A stretch of 64,000 nt of DNA from Streptomyces sp. RerS4 (lineage in GTDB: Bacteria; Actinomycetota; Actinomycetes; Streptomycetales; Streptomycetaceae). The translations under genes were made by a program, and so were the position numbers. The notes under the pieces are model-generated. The model made no database searches and was not told the origin of the DNA. It worked only from the letters and a program-made list of their open reading frames with translations. Of the stretch, positions 34,931-43,278 are shown in pieces. The DNA lies in NCBI RefSeq assembly GCF_023515955.1, contig NZ_CP097322.1, forward strand, positions 6,434,501 to 6,498,500. Direction: 5' to 3'. Position 1 is the first letter of the stretch. Every line of letters starts with the position of its first letter.

Positions 34931-35455
34931 ATGCCCCATCTCGCGCTGTACACATTCGGTGTCCTGAAGTCACCTCTCGCCGATCCCGCACCTCTCACGC
35001 GCGAACTCCACGACAGCGGCGAGGCCATCTACCCGAAGATCAGCGGGCACCCCGGCTACCTCGCTCATGCCGAAGCGGCAGACGGCGACCGGGGCGCACA
35101 CTTCGACTTGGACTGGGGTGCTTGGGGAGAATTCGCCGTACCGAGCTGGTACGGCAAGGGCCGTACGGCGCAAACCACCGCCCTGGCCGCGACCCTCTCA
35201 CTGTGGACCGATCTGCGCTCCGCCTTCGACGCGATCTACACCGGTCTGCACCGTGAGGCGCTGAACAGGCGTTACGACTGGTTCGAGAGGACAGGACACC
35301 CGAGTTACGTGTTCTGGTGGGTCTCCGACGGCGCGATACCCACCTGGCAGGACGGGGTTTCCAGGCTGGCACACCTCCACGACCACGGCTCCACGCGGCA
35401 CGCCTTCACCTTCCACCACTCGTTCGCCCCGGAGGGAACTCCGACACGACGCTAG
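34931..35455 (+). CDS. DUF3291 domain protein
   Basis: 174 aa. GGGAGAGACGT precedes the ATG. The sequence opens P-H-L-A-L-Y-T-F-G-V-L-K-S-P-L, with W-G-A-W-G-E-F-A-V-P-S-W-Y (about 58) and Y-V-F-W-W-V-S-D (about 127), matching the DUF3291 dimeric alpha-beta-barrel proteins. Function unknown. Codon use is less extreme than in its neighbours and the upstream spacer is A/T-richer. The TAG stop is shared in antisense with the convergent UvrA-like gene (CTAG, 35452-35455). Confidence 0.8.
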   Translation: MPHLALYTFGVLKSPLADPAPLTRELHDSGEAIYPKISGHPGYLAHAEAADGDRGAHFDLDWGAWGEFAVPSWYGKGRTAQTTALAATLSLWTDLRSAFDAIYTGLHREALNRRYDWFERTGHPSYVFWWVSDGAIPTWQDGVSRLAHLHDHGSTRHAFTFHHSFAPEGTPTRR

Positions 35456-37863
35456 GCCAGCGCACGGGCCAGATACGGGGCCGTGCGGCTGTCGGGGTGG
35501 GCGGCCACCGCCGATGGGGTTCCGGTGGCCGTGACGCGGCCGCCGTCCGCGCCGCCGCCCGGACCCAGGTCGATCACCCAGTCCGCGCCCGCCACCACCT
35601 CCATGTCGTGCTCCACGACCACCACCGAATGTCCCGCGTCCACCAACCCGTGCAACTGCCCCAGCAACACCCGCACATCGGCCGGATGCAGCCCCGTCGT
35701 CGGCTCGTCGAGCAGGTACAGGGTGTGGTCGCGGCGCGACCGCTGGAGTTCGGTCGCCAGTTTGACGCGCTGCGCCTCGCCGCCCGACAGCTCCGTGGCC
35801 GGCTGCCCCAGCCTCAGGTAGCCCAGCCCGATGTCCTCCAAGGCGCGCAGGCTGCGCGCCGCCGCCGGGACCTCCGCGAAGAACACCGAGGCGTCCTCCA
35901 CCGTCAGCGCGAGCACCTCCGCGATGTTCAGGCCGGCGCGGCGCACCTCCAGGGTCTCCGCGTTGTACCGGGCGCCCGCGCACTGCGGGCACGGCGCGTA
36001 CGTACTGGGCAGGAACAGCAGCTCCACCGAGACGAACCCCTCGCCCTGGCAGGTCTCGCAGCGGCCGCCCGGCACGTTGAAGGAGAACCGCCCCGCCTTC
36101 CAACCGCGCGCCTTCGCCTCCGGAGCCGCCGTGAAGAGCCTGCGCACGACGTCGAACAACCCCGTATAGGTGGCCAGGTTGGAACGCGGTGTGCGCCCGA
36201 TCGGCTTCTGGTCCACCTCCACCAGCCTCCGCACGGGGAAGCCCGCCTCCCCGAGCCGCCCGGTCACCTCCCCGGCCAGGGCCTGCCCGACCAGGGTGGA
36301 CTTCCCCGAGCCGGACACGCCCGTGACCGCCGTGAACACCCCGAGCGGGAAGTCGACGCTCACGTCCCGGAGGTTGTGCCGTTCGACGCCGGCCAGTCGG
36401 ACCGCGCCCGTCGCCGTCCGGGGCCGCCGCTCGGGCGCCCGCCCCGATGCCGGGAACAGGTGCCGGGCCGTCGCCGACTCGGCGACCCCCGCCAGCTGCC
36501 TCGGCGGCCCGCTGAACAGGACCCGGCCGCCGCGTTCCCCGGCCAGCGGACCTACGTCCACCAGCCAGTCGGCGCTGCGCACCACGTCCAGGTGGTGTTC
36601 CACGACGAAGACGGTGTTCCCCGACGCCTTGAGCCGGTCGAGGACATCGAGCAGCGCCTCGGTGTCCGCCGGATGCAGCCCCGCCGAGGGCTCGTCCAGT
36701 ACGTACACCACCCCGAACAGGCCCGAACGCAACTGGGTGGCCAGCCGCAGCCGTTGGAGTTCCCCGGCCGACAGGGTGGGCGCCGTACGGTCCAGGCTCA
36801 GGTAGCCGAGCCCCAGCTCGACCACGGGCGCGATCCGCGATCGCAGGTCCTCGGCCAGGACCCGCGCCGCCTCCCCGGCCGGCCCGACCGGCGGCGCGGC
36901 GGCCAGTACGCCGTCCAGCTCGGTCAGCGCCAGCGCCGCCAGCTCGGCGATCGTCCGGCCCGCGAACGTCACCGCCAGGGCCTCCGGTCGCAGCCGTCTG
37001 CCCTGGCACCGTGTGCACGGCGAGTCGGTGAGGAACTTCTCGGCGCGGGCGCGCAGGGTGGCGCTCTTGGTGTCGGAGAAGGTCTTCATCACGTAGCGGT
37101 GGGCGCTCATGTACGTGCCCTGGTAGGGCCGTTGGATGCGATCGGCATCCCGCACCGGGTGCACCGTGACCACCGGCTGTTCCTCGGTGAAGAGGATCCA
37201 CTCGCGGTCCTTCGCGGGCAACTCCCGCCAGGGCCGGTCCACATCGTGACCGAGCACCTCCAGGATGTCCCGCAGGTTCTTGCCCTGCCAGGCGCCCGGC
37301 CAGGCGGCGATCGCACCCTCCCGGATCGACAACCCGGGGTCGGGGACGAGGAGTTCCTCGTTGGTGCGGTGGACACGACCGAGCCCGTGACAGGAAGGGC
37401 AGGCGCCGGCGGCCGTGTTGGGGGAGAAGGCGTCGGAATCGAGCCGGGCGGCACCCGGAGGGTAGGCGCCCGCCCGCGAGAACAGCATCCGCAGCGAATT
37501 CGACAGCAGGGTCACCGTGCCCACCGAGGAACGCGACCCCGGCGTCGAGCGCCGCTGCTCCAGCGATACGGCCGGCGGCAGTCCCGTCACCGAGTCCACC
37601 GCGGGGGCGCCGATCTGGTGGATCAGCCGCCGGGCGTACGGGGCCACGGACTCGAAGTACCGGCGCTGGGCCTCGGCGTAGAGCGTGCCGAAGGCCAGCG
37701 AGCTCTTCCCCGAGCCCGACACCCCGGTGAAGACGGTCAGCGCGTCGCGCGGGATGTCCACGTCGACCCCGCGCAGGTTGTGCTCACGGGCGCCCCGTAC
37801 GCGTACCCAGGGGTCGAGGGGCTCGGGCCGGAAGCCGGCGGGCAGATCGGTGGAACGGTGCAT
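35452..37863 (-). CDS. UvrA-like ABC excinuclease paralogue
   Basis: 803 aa, about 150 residues shorter than housekeeping UvrA. Both ATPase halves are complete: Walker A G-V-S-G-S-G-K-S-S (about 47) and G-V-S-G-S-G-K-S-T (about 510), signatures L-S-A-G-E-L-Q-R-L and L-S-G-G-E-A-Q-R-V, Walker B L-D-E-P-S-A-G-L-H-P and L-D-E-P-T-T-G-L-H-P. Zinc modules C-P-S-C, C-T-R-C and C-E-T-C...C-P-Q-C are present. The UvrB-binding/insertion region is reduced, as in class II UvrA (UvrA2, DrrC-like) linked with drug or DNA-intercalator tolerance. No uvrB or uvrC nearby. Cytoplasmic, DNA-binding. Confidence 0.92.
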   Translation of the reverse strand: MHRSTDLPAGFRPEPLDPWVRVRGAREHNLRGVDVDIPRDALTVFTGVSGSGKSSLAFGTLYAEAQRRYFESVAPYARRLIHQIGAPAVDSVTGLPPAVSLEQRRSTPGSRSSVGTVTLLSNSLRMLFSRAGAYPPGAARLDSDAFSPNTAAGACPSCHGLGRVHRTNEELLVPDPGLSIREGAIAAWPGAWQGKNLRDILEVLGHDVDRPWRELPAKDREWILFTEEQPVVTVHPVRDADRIQRPYQGTYMSAHRYVMKTFSDTKSATLRARAEKFLTDSPCTRCQGRRLRPEALAVTFAGRTIAELAALALTELDGVLAAAPPVGPAGEAARVLAEDLRSRIAPVVELGLGYLSLDRTAPTLSAGELQRLRLATQLRSGLFGVVYVLDEPSAGLHPADTEALLDVLDRLKASGNTVFVVEHHLDVVRSADWLVDVGPLAGERGGRVLFSGPPRQLAGVAESATARHLFPASGRAPERRPRTATGAVRLAGVERHNLRDVSVDFPLGVFTAVTGVSGSGKSTLVGQALAGEVTGRLGEAGFPVRRLVEVDQKPIGRTPRSNLATYTGLFDVVRRLFTAAPEAKARGWKAGRFSFNVPGGRCETCQGEGFVSVELLFLPSTYAPCPQCAGARYNAETLEVRRAGLNIAEVLALTVEDASVFFAEVPAAARSLRALEDIGLGYLRLGQPATELSGGEAQRVKLATELQRSRRDHTLYLLDEPTTGLHPADVRVLLGQLHGLVDAGHSVVVVEHDMEVVAGADWVIDLGPGGGADGGRVTATGTPSAVAAHPDSRTAPYLARALA

Positions 37864-37932
37864 TCGCCCCAGTTTAGGGCCGCAAGCCCCGTACGCCTCA
37901 CGTGAGCCCTACGAGAGCCCTTACGCGAGCCC

Positions 37933-38925
37933 CTACCCGAGCCCCGCGATCCGCGCCAGCCGGCCGAAGCCGTCCAGCAGGGCGGTCCGGTCGTACGTCG
38001 AGGTCGTGACCAGCAGCTCGTCGGCGTCCGTCGCCTCGGCGACCCGCTCCAACTCGGCCGCGACCTGCTCCTCGGTGCCGACGATGTGCCCGGTGAGGGC
38101 GTCCTCGTACAGCTCCCGCTCCTTGGGCGTCATCTCCGCCGGCCGTACCTCCTCGGCCGGGCGCAGGGGCGGGAAGCTGCCCCGGGTGCGGGAGTGCGCG
38201 AGCGACCAGGCCTCCGGGATCAGCATCCGGCGCGCGTCCTCCTCGGTGGCGGCGACCGCCACCGTCCCGGAGATCACCACGTACGGTTCGAGGCCCCACG
38301 CGGACGGCCGGAACTCCTTGCGGTACGTCTCGATGACCTCACCGACCTTCCTGCGGGCCCGCAGGTCCCCGACCACCATCGGGAGTCCGGCGCGTGCCGC
38401 GATCCTCGCGCCCTCGCCGGTGGCCAGTACGAACGGCGGGATCCGCAGCCCCTCGGCGGGCCGGGCGTGCACCTCGGGGTGCGCCGACTGGCTTCCGTCG
38501 ATCCAGCCCAGCAGCTCGCCCAGCTGCTCCTCGAACCGGTCGGCCTCCTCCAGCTCCCGGCCCAGGGCTCGGCGGATGCCGTTGGTGAAGCCGACCGAGC
38601 GGCCGAGGCCCATGTCGATCCGGCCGGGGAAGAGGGCCTCCAGGACGCCGAACTGTTCGGCGACCACCAGCGGCTGGTGGTTGGGCAGCATCACCCCGCC
38701 GGTGCCGACCCGGATCCGCCGCGTGGCCCCGGCGACGGCCGCGGCCAGCACGGTGGGCGCGGAGCCGGCGACCCCGGGCACGCTGTGGTGCTCCGACACC
38801 CAGAAGCGGTGGTAGCCGAGCTCCTCCGCCGCGCGGGCCAGCTCCACGGTGTCGCGCAGGGCCTGGGGGGCGGTGTACCCCTCGCGGGTCCGGGACCGGT
38901 CGAGTATCGAGATTCTACGGATCAC
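37933..38925 (-). CDS. LLM-class flavin-dependent oxidoreductase
   Basis: 330 aa from a GTG (38925). Luciferase-like barrel: S-I-L-D-R-S-R-T-R-E-G (about 5-15), Y-H-R-F-W-V-S-E-H-H-S-V-P-G (about 40), I-R-V-G-T-G-G-V-M-L-P-N-H-Q-P-L-V-V-A-E-Q-F (about 73), R-I-D-M-G-L-G-R-S (about 105). This is the MsnO8/YhbW-like subgroup that uses reduced flavin (FMN or F420). The substrate is not evident. In the 69-bp gap downstream lie four imperfect CGAGCCCYTAC direct repeats. Confidence 0.92.
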   Translation of the reverse strand: MIRRISILDRSRTREGYTAPQALRDTVELARAAEELGYHRFWVSEHHSVPGVAGSAPTVLAAAVAGATRRIRVGTGGVMLPNHQPLVVAEQFGVLEALFPGRIDMGLGRSVGFTNGIRRALGRELEEADRFEEQLGELLGWIDGSQSAHPEVHARPAEGLRIPPFVLATGEGARIAARAGLPMVVGDLRARRKVGEVIETYRKEFRPSAWGLEPYVVISGTVAVAATEEDARRMLIPEAWSLAHSRTRGSFPPLRPAEEVRPAEMTPKERELYEDALTGHIVGTEEQVAAELERVAEATDADELLVTTSTYDRTALLDGFGRLARIAGLG

Positions 38926-39106
38926 ACACGTCTCAACGCGTGACGCCGACCAGGATTCCCGCGCCCGCACCCGTACCGCCCGACCCGAGCGCGCCGCGAC
39001 CGGAACTCCACCGGGCCGACCGCCCGCCCCGCCCGCCGGCCCCACCCCGACCGCCCCGCCCCGGTCGCTCGAACGGGACTTCGACCACACGACTTAGGCT
39101 GCCGCC

Positions 39107-39601
39107 ATGACAGAGCGCGCACCCCGTAGGCCCTTGGCCGTTTTCGACATCGACAACACGCTGGCCGACACGGCCCACCGGCAGCACTTCCTGGAGGTCA
39201 AACCCCGTGACTGGGAAGGCTTCTTCGGCGCCGCGCACGCCGATCCGCCGCTCGCGCGCGGGGTGGCGATGGCCGTGGAGAGCGCGCGGGACTGCGAGGT
39301 CGTGTACCTGACCGGCCGCCCCGAGCGGTGCCGCGCCGATACCGCCGACTGGCTGGCCCGGCACGGGCTGCCCGAGGGGCGGGTGTGGATGCGCGGCGAC
39401 CGCGACCGGCGGCCGGCCCGGCTGACCAAGCTGGACGTGCTCCGCCGGATCGCCCTGGGCCGGGAGGTGCGCGTACTCGTCGACGACGACGAACTCGTCT
39501 GCCAGGCGGCGCGCGCCGCCGGGTTTCGCGTGCTCCTCGCCGACTGGGCGGCGGACGCCCCGGCCCTCAAGGACGCCCAGGAGGGCGAGGGCCGCACCTG
39601 A
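39107..39601 (+). CDS. HAD superfamily phosphatase (class IIIB-like)
   Basis: 164 aa. Catalytic motif I F-D-I-D-N-T-L-A-D-T (about 12-21), motif II Y-L-T-G-R-P-E (about 66), a lysine in T-K-L-D-V-L, and motif IV V-L-V-D-D-D-E (about 122) are complete and match small HAD acid phosphatases and the phosphatase half of polynucleotide kinase. It should hydrolyse a phosphomonoester in the cytoplasm. Single gene between the divergent LLM oxidoreductase and convergent dodecin. Confidence 0.9.
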   Translation: MTERAPRRPLAVFDIDNTLADTAHRQHFLEVKPRDWEGFFGAAHADPPLARGVAMAVESARDCEVVYLTGRPERCRADTADWLARHGLPEGRVWMRGDRDRRPARLTKLDVLRRIALGREVRVLVDDDELVCQAARAAGFRVLLADWAADAPALKDAQEGEGRT

Positions 39602-39640
39602 CGCCCCTCCCGCGTCGCGTCAGTCCTTCGGCCTCGGCCC

Positions 39641-39856
39641 TCAGTCCTCGCCGTCGAGGCGGAAGCCCACCTTCAGACCCACCTGATAGTGCGCGACCTC
39701 CCCGTTCTCGATGTGTCCGCGCATCTGGGTGACCTCGAACCAGTCCAGGTTGCGCAGGGTCTGGCCCGCACGGGCGATCCCGTTCCGGATGGCCTGATCG
39801 ATGCCCTCGTGGGAGGTGCCGACGATCTCGGTCACCCGGTAGGTGTGGTTGGACAT
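39641..39856 (-). CDS. Dodecin family flavin-binding protein
   Basis: 71 aa. M-S-N-H-T-Y-R-V-T-E-I-V-G-T-S, I-D-Q-A-I-R-N-G-I-A-R-A, L-R-N-L-D-W-F-E-V and H-Y-Q-V-G-L-K-V-G-F-R-L match dodecins, twelve-subunit shells that store and protect flavins (bacterial type FMN/riboflavin or CoA). The tryptophan that stacks on flavin (D-W-F-E) is present. Confidence 0.95.
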   Translation of the reverse strand: MSNHTYRVTEIVGTSHEGIDQAIRNGIARAGQTLRNLDWFEVTQMRGHIENGEVAHYQVGLKVGFRLDGED

Positions 39857-39964
39857 GGGGTCTCCCGCCAGTCGTCGCTGTTGCCTTGTTCCACGGTGCC
39901 CCAGTACGGGCGGGTGCGCGAACTTTGTCTGAACAGTCCCGGGCGAAAGGGTCTTGACCGGCCC

Positions 39965-39980
39965 ATTGGTCTATGCCAAT
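39965..39980. promoter_or_regulatory. DasR-like (dre) operator, ATTGGTCTATGCCAAT
   Basis: Inverted repeat with 5-bp arms; the core TGGTCTATGCCA differs from the published dre core TGGTCTAGACCA at two positions. It lies 38 bp upstream of the sugar-binding-protein start and 7 bp after TTGACC (39953-39958), a likely -35, so a bound repressor would block transcription. Confidence 0.65.
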
Positions 39981-40017
39981 TTCAAGCCATCTGAGATCCA
40001 GCCCCAGAAGGTGACCC

Positions 40018-41289
40018 GTGACCCCCGTGAAGATGCGTTTGCTGGCCGTGTGCACGGCCCTCGCGGCCGTGACCGCCCTGACCGGCTGCGGCCGGTTGGC
40101 CGATACGGCGGCGGGCGCCGAGAAGGTCACCCTCTGGTTGATGAAGGGCAGCGCCTCCGACGACTTCATCGCGAAGTTCACCGCCGACTTCGAACAGCAG
40201 CACCCCGGCATCGACCTGGAGGTCCGGATCCAGGAGTGGACGGGCATCGGCGACAAGGTGAACGCCGTCCTCGCCGGCACCGCCAAGGAGGGCGCGGACG
40301 TCATCGAGGTCGGGAACACGCAGGTCGCGCAGTACGTCGAGACCGGCGGCCTCTCCGAACTCACCCTCGAAGGCCTGCGCTCCTGGGGCAGCAAGGACTG
40401 GCTGAAGGGCCTGTCCGACCCCGGCAGCGTCAACGGCGCCCAGTACGGAGTCCCGTGGTACGCCGCCAACCGGGTGGTGATCTACCACAAGGACCTGTTC
40501 GCCAACGCCGGCATCAAGTCCGAGCCCAAGACCCGCCAGGAGTGGATCACCGCCACCCAGAAGCTGGACAAGGGCGACCAGCAGGGCATCTACCTCCCCG
40601 GCCAGAACTGGTACGTCCTCGCCGGCTTCATCTGGGACGAGGGCGGCGAACTCGCCGTCGAGACCGGCGGCCAGTGGGTCGGCGCCTTGGACGACGAGAA
40701 GGCGCTGGCCGGGATGGACTTCTACAAGCAGCTCCAGGGCCTCGGCGACGGCCCCAAGGACGCCGACGAGGAGACGCCCCCGCAGTCCGAGGTCTTCGCC
40801 CGGGGCCGGACCGCCCAGATCATCGCCCCGCCCGGCCAGGCCGCGCAGATCGAGGCCGCCAACCCCGCCCTGAAGGGCAAGCTCGGCTTCTTCCCGATCC
40901 CCGGCAAGAACGCCGACAAGGCCGGCTCCGTCCTCACCGGCGGCTCCGACCTGATCATCCCCGCGAAGACCAAGCATCGGGACCGGGCGGTGGACGTGAT
41001 CACGGCCCTGGTCAGCGAGAAGTGGCAGACCGAACTCGCCCGCGGCATGAGCTACGTCCCCAACAAGACCACCCTCGCCCACGTCGTCCAGGGCAACGAG
41101 GGAGCCACCGCGATGACCGCCGGTGCCGCCCAGGGCAGGGCCACCCCGAAGTCGCCGCGGTGGGCCGAGGTCGAGGCCAAGAACCCGATCAAACCGTTCA
41201 TGACCGCCGTGCTGAACGGGCAGGACCCCCGCCAGGCGGCCAAGACCGCGTCGGACACGGTGAGTAAGGTCCTCAGCTCGGATCGCTGA
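40018..41289 (+). CDS. ABC sugar-type solute-binding lipoprotein, orphan
   Basis: 423 aa from GTG with AGAAGG six nt upstream. Lipobox A-L-T-G-C (Cys about 23). Cluster-1 extracellular binding-protein pattern: V-T-L-W-L-M-K-G, F-E-Q-Q-H-P-G-I-D-L-E-V (about 62), D-V-I-E-V-G-N-T-Q-V (about 97), G-V-P-W-Y-A-A-N-R-V-V-I-Y-H-K-D-L-F (about 143). It would capture an oligosaccharide outside the membrane for an ABC importer. No permease or ATPase gene is near, so it must use a remote transporter. The DasR-like site upstream suggests aminosugar (GlcNAc/chitobiose) control; ligand identity is inference. Confidence 0.92.
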   Translation: MTPVKMRLLAVCTALAAVTALTGCGRLADTAAGAEKVTLWLMKGSASDDFIAKFTADFEQQHPGIDLEVRIQEWTGIGDKVNAVLAGTAKEGADVIEVGNTQVAQYVETGGLSELTLEGLRSWGSKDWLKGLSDPGSVNGAQYGVPWYAANRVVIYHKDLFANAGIKSEPKTRQEWITATQKLDKGDQQGIYLPGQNWYVLAGFIWDEGGELAVETGGQWVGALDDEKALAGMDFYKQLQGLGDGPKDADEETPPQSEVFARGRTAQIIAPPGQAAQIEAANPALKGKLGFFPIPGKNADKAGSVLTGGSDLIIPAKTKHRDRAVDVITALVSEKWQTELARGMSYVPNKTTLAHVVQGNEGATAMTAGAAQGRATPKSPRWAEVEAKNPIKPFMTAVLNGQDPRQAAKTASDTVSKVLSSDR

Positions 41290-41414
41290 GTTCAGACTCC
41301 GCTAATCCAAGGGCCGCCGAGCGGTCATGCCGAATCCAGTCCGTCACGGAAGAAGTAAAGGAGCCAGGCCCGCCGCCCGCGGCCTGGCCCACCGTGCCCG
41401 GATCAGGAGCAGCC

Positions 41415-42238
41415 ATGACCATCGCCCCCTGTCCCCGTCCCCCCTCGCACCCCCCGTGTCCCCGGCCGCCCCCACCCCCGAGGTCACCCCGAAGCCGGCG
41501 TCCTCGCCGGCCCCCCACTACACCGTCCGCCTCGCCCGCGACGAGGACGAGGTCCGCGCCGCGCAGCGGCTGCGCCACCAGGTCTTCGCCGGGGAACTCG
41601 GCGCCCGCCTGGAGGGACCCGAGCCGGGCCTGGACATCGACTCCTTCGACGCCTTCTGCGACCACCTCCTGGTCCTGGAGGAGGAGAGCGGCCAGGTCGT
41701 CGGCACCTACCGGCTGCTGCCCCCGGAGCGCGCCGCCGTCGCCGGCCGCCTCTACTCCGAGGGCGAGTTCGACCTCTCCGCCCTCGCCCCGATCCGCCCC
41801 GACCTGGTCGAGGTCGGCCGCTCCTGCGTCCACCCCGAGCACCGCAACGGCGCCGTCATCGCCCTCATCTGGGCCGGCCTCGCCCGCTACATGGACCGCT
41901 CCGGCCACAACTGGCTCGCCGGGTGCTGCTCGATACCGCTCGCCGACGGCGGGGTGCTGTCCGCCGCCACCCGCGAGACCGTCCTCGCCCGCAACCTCGC
42001 CCCGCGCGAGTACCGCGTCACCCCGCACCGCCCCTGGAGCCCCGAGGGCATCACCGTCCCCGGCCGAATGGAGCTGCCGCCGCTGCTGCGCGGCTACCTG
42101 CGCCTGGGCGCGTGGGTGTGCGGAGAGCCCGCGTACGACGCCGAGTTCGGCTGCGCCGACCTGTACGTGCTGCTGGACCTGCGCCGGACCAACCCGCGCT
42201 ACCTGAACCACTTCCTCTCGCTCACCCCGGGCGCATGA
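41415..42238 (+). CDS. olsB: Ornithine-acyl-ACP N-acyltransferase (OlsB-like), start region probably frameshifted
   Basis: The acyltransferase part (V-R-L-A-R-D-E-D-E-V-R-A-A-Q-R-L-R-H-Q-V-F, V-G-T-Y-R-L-L-P, V-E-V-G-R-S-C-V-H-P) is a GNAT-like OlsB domain in the frame ending at 42238. The only start with a strong ribosome site, AGGAG-N5-ATG at 41415, lies in another frame; the switch must occur in the C-rich tract 41430-41500. The 824-nt span is one base short. In-frame alternatives are GTG 41456 and ATG 41327, both with poor sites. OlsB makes lyso-ornithine lipid; its stop overlaps olsA (ATGA), so both enzymes are made together. Confidence 0.85.
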
Positions 42239-43278
42239 GCGTCTGGCTGCCCACCGCGCCCTGCACCCCGGGCGCCTGCGCCGCGCACACCGGCCGGGTC
42301 GCGAGCGTCGCGCACGCGGTGCTCCGGCTCGCCGGCGCCCTCGCCCTGATCCTGCTCGCCGTGCCGGCGGCCGCGCCCGTGCGGCTGCTGCCCGTACGAC
42401 CTCGGCACGCGTTGATCCGGGCCTGGTCGACCGCGCTCGTGCGGTCCCTGGGGGTACGGGTCACCGTGCACGGCGCCCCCGGCCCGGACGGGGGCCGCCT
42501 GATCGTCGCCAACCACATCTCGTGGCTGGACATCCCGCTCGTCGCCGCCGCCGTGCCCTGCCGGATGCTGGCCAAGAGCGAGATCGGCGCCTGGCCCGTG
42601 CTCGGCCGGCTCGCCGCGCAGGCGGGCACCCTGTTCATCGAACGCGACCGGATCCGGGCCCTGCCCGACACGGTCGGCGTCATCACCCGGGCCCTGCTGG
42701 CCGGCGACCGGGTCACCGTCTTCCCCGAGGGCTCCACGTGGTGCGGCCGGGCGCAGGGGACCTTCCGGCGGGCCGCCTTCCAGTCGGCGCTGGACGCGCG
42801 GGTCCCCGTACAGCCCGTGCGGATCGAGTACCGGACGGCGGACGGGGAACTGGCGGGGGCTGCCGCCTTCGTCGGGGACGATCCGCTGACGGCCTCGCTG
42901 TGGCGGATCGCCCGCTCGCGCGGCCTGCGGGCCGAGGTGTGGTTGCTGCCGCGCATCCCGCCCGGCCGCCACCCCGACCGGCGGGAACTCGCGGCGGCCG
43001 CGCGGGCGGCGGTCCTCGGGGCGGCGGAGCGAGCGCCGCTGCTGGTGGGCGTACCCGTACAGCAGCGGCGACACGCGCCGCGGCAGGCCCCTACCGGCTC
43101 GAACGACCGGTCAGAGGCGGCCGGTCACGCCGTCGGTCGGGTCGTCGATCAGGTTGTCGGTCAGGTCGAAACGCCGTCCGCCACCGACAGGGACAGCGCG
43201 AAGCGCCCGGCGGAGTCCGTCCACCAGTGCGTCAACTCAAGCCCCGCCGCCGACAGTTCCGCGCGCACCCCGTCCTGA
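42235..43278 (+). CDS. olsA: Lyso-ornithine lipid O-acyltransferase (1-acylglycerol-phosphate acyltransferase family)
   Basis: 347 aa. A membrane helix (about 30-50) precedes the PlsC domain: H94 and D99 form the HX4D site in N-H-I-S-W-L-D, with I-E-R-D-R and F-P-E-G-S-T-W (about 165) as glycerolipid-binding blocks. Together with OlsB it completes ornithine lipid, a phosphorus-free membrane lipid favoured under phosphate limitation. The family normally ends near residue 285; here the frame runs on through a Val/Gly/Gln tail and overlaps the 3' end of convergent egtD by 118 bp, so the real C-terminus is doubtful. Confidence 0.87.
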   Translation: MSVWLPTAPCTPGACAAHTGRVASVAHAVLRLAGALALILLAVPAAAPVRLLPVRPRHALIRAWSTALVRSLGVRVTVHGAPGPDGGRLIVANHISWLDIPLVAAAVPCRMLAKSEIGAWPVLGRLAAQAGTLFIERDRIRALPDTVGVITRALLAGDRVTVFPEGSTWCGRAQGTFRRAAFQSALDARVPVQPVRIEYRTADGELAGAAAFVGDDPLTASLWRIARSRGLRAEVWLLPRIPPGRHPDRRELAAAARAAVLGAAERAPLLVGVPVQQRRHAPRQAPTGSNDRSEAAGHAVGRVVDQVVGQVETPSATDRDSAKRPAESVHQCVNSSPAADSSARTPS

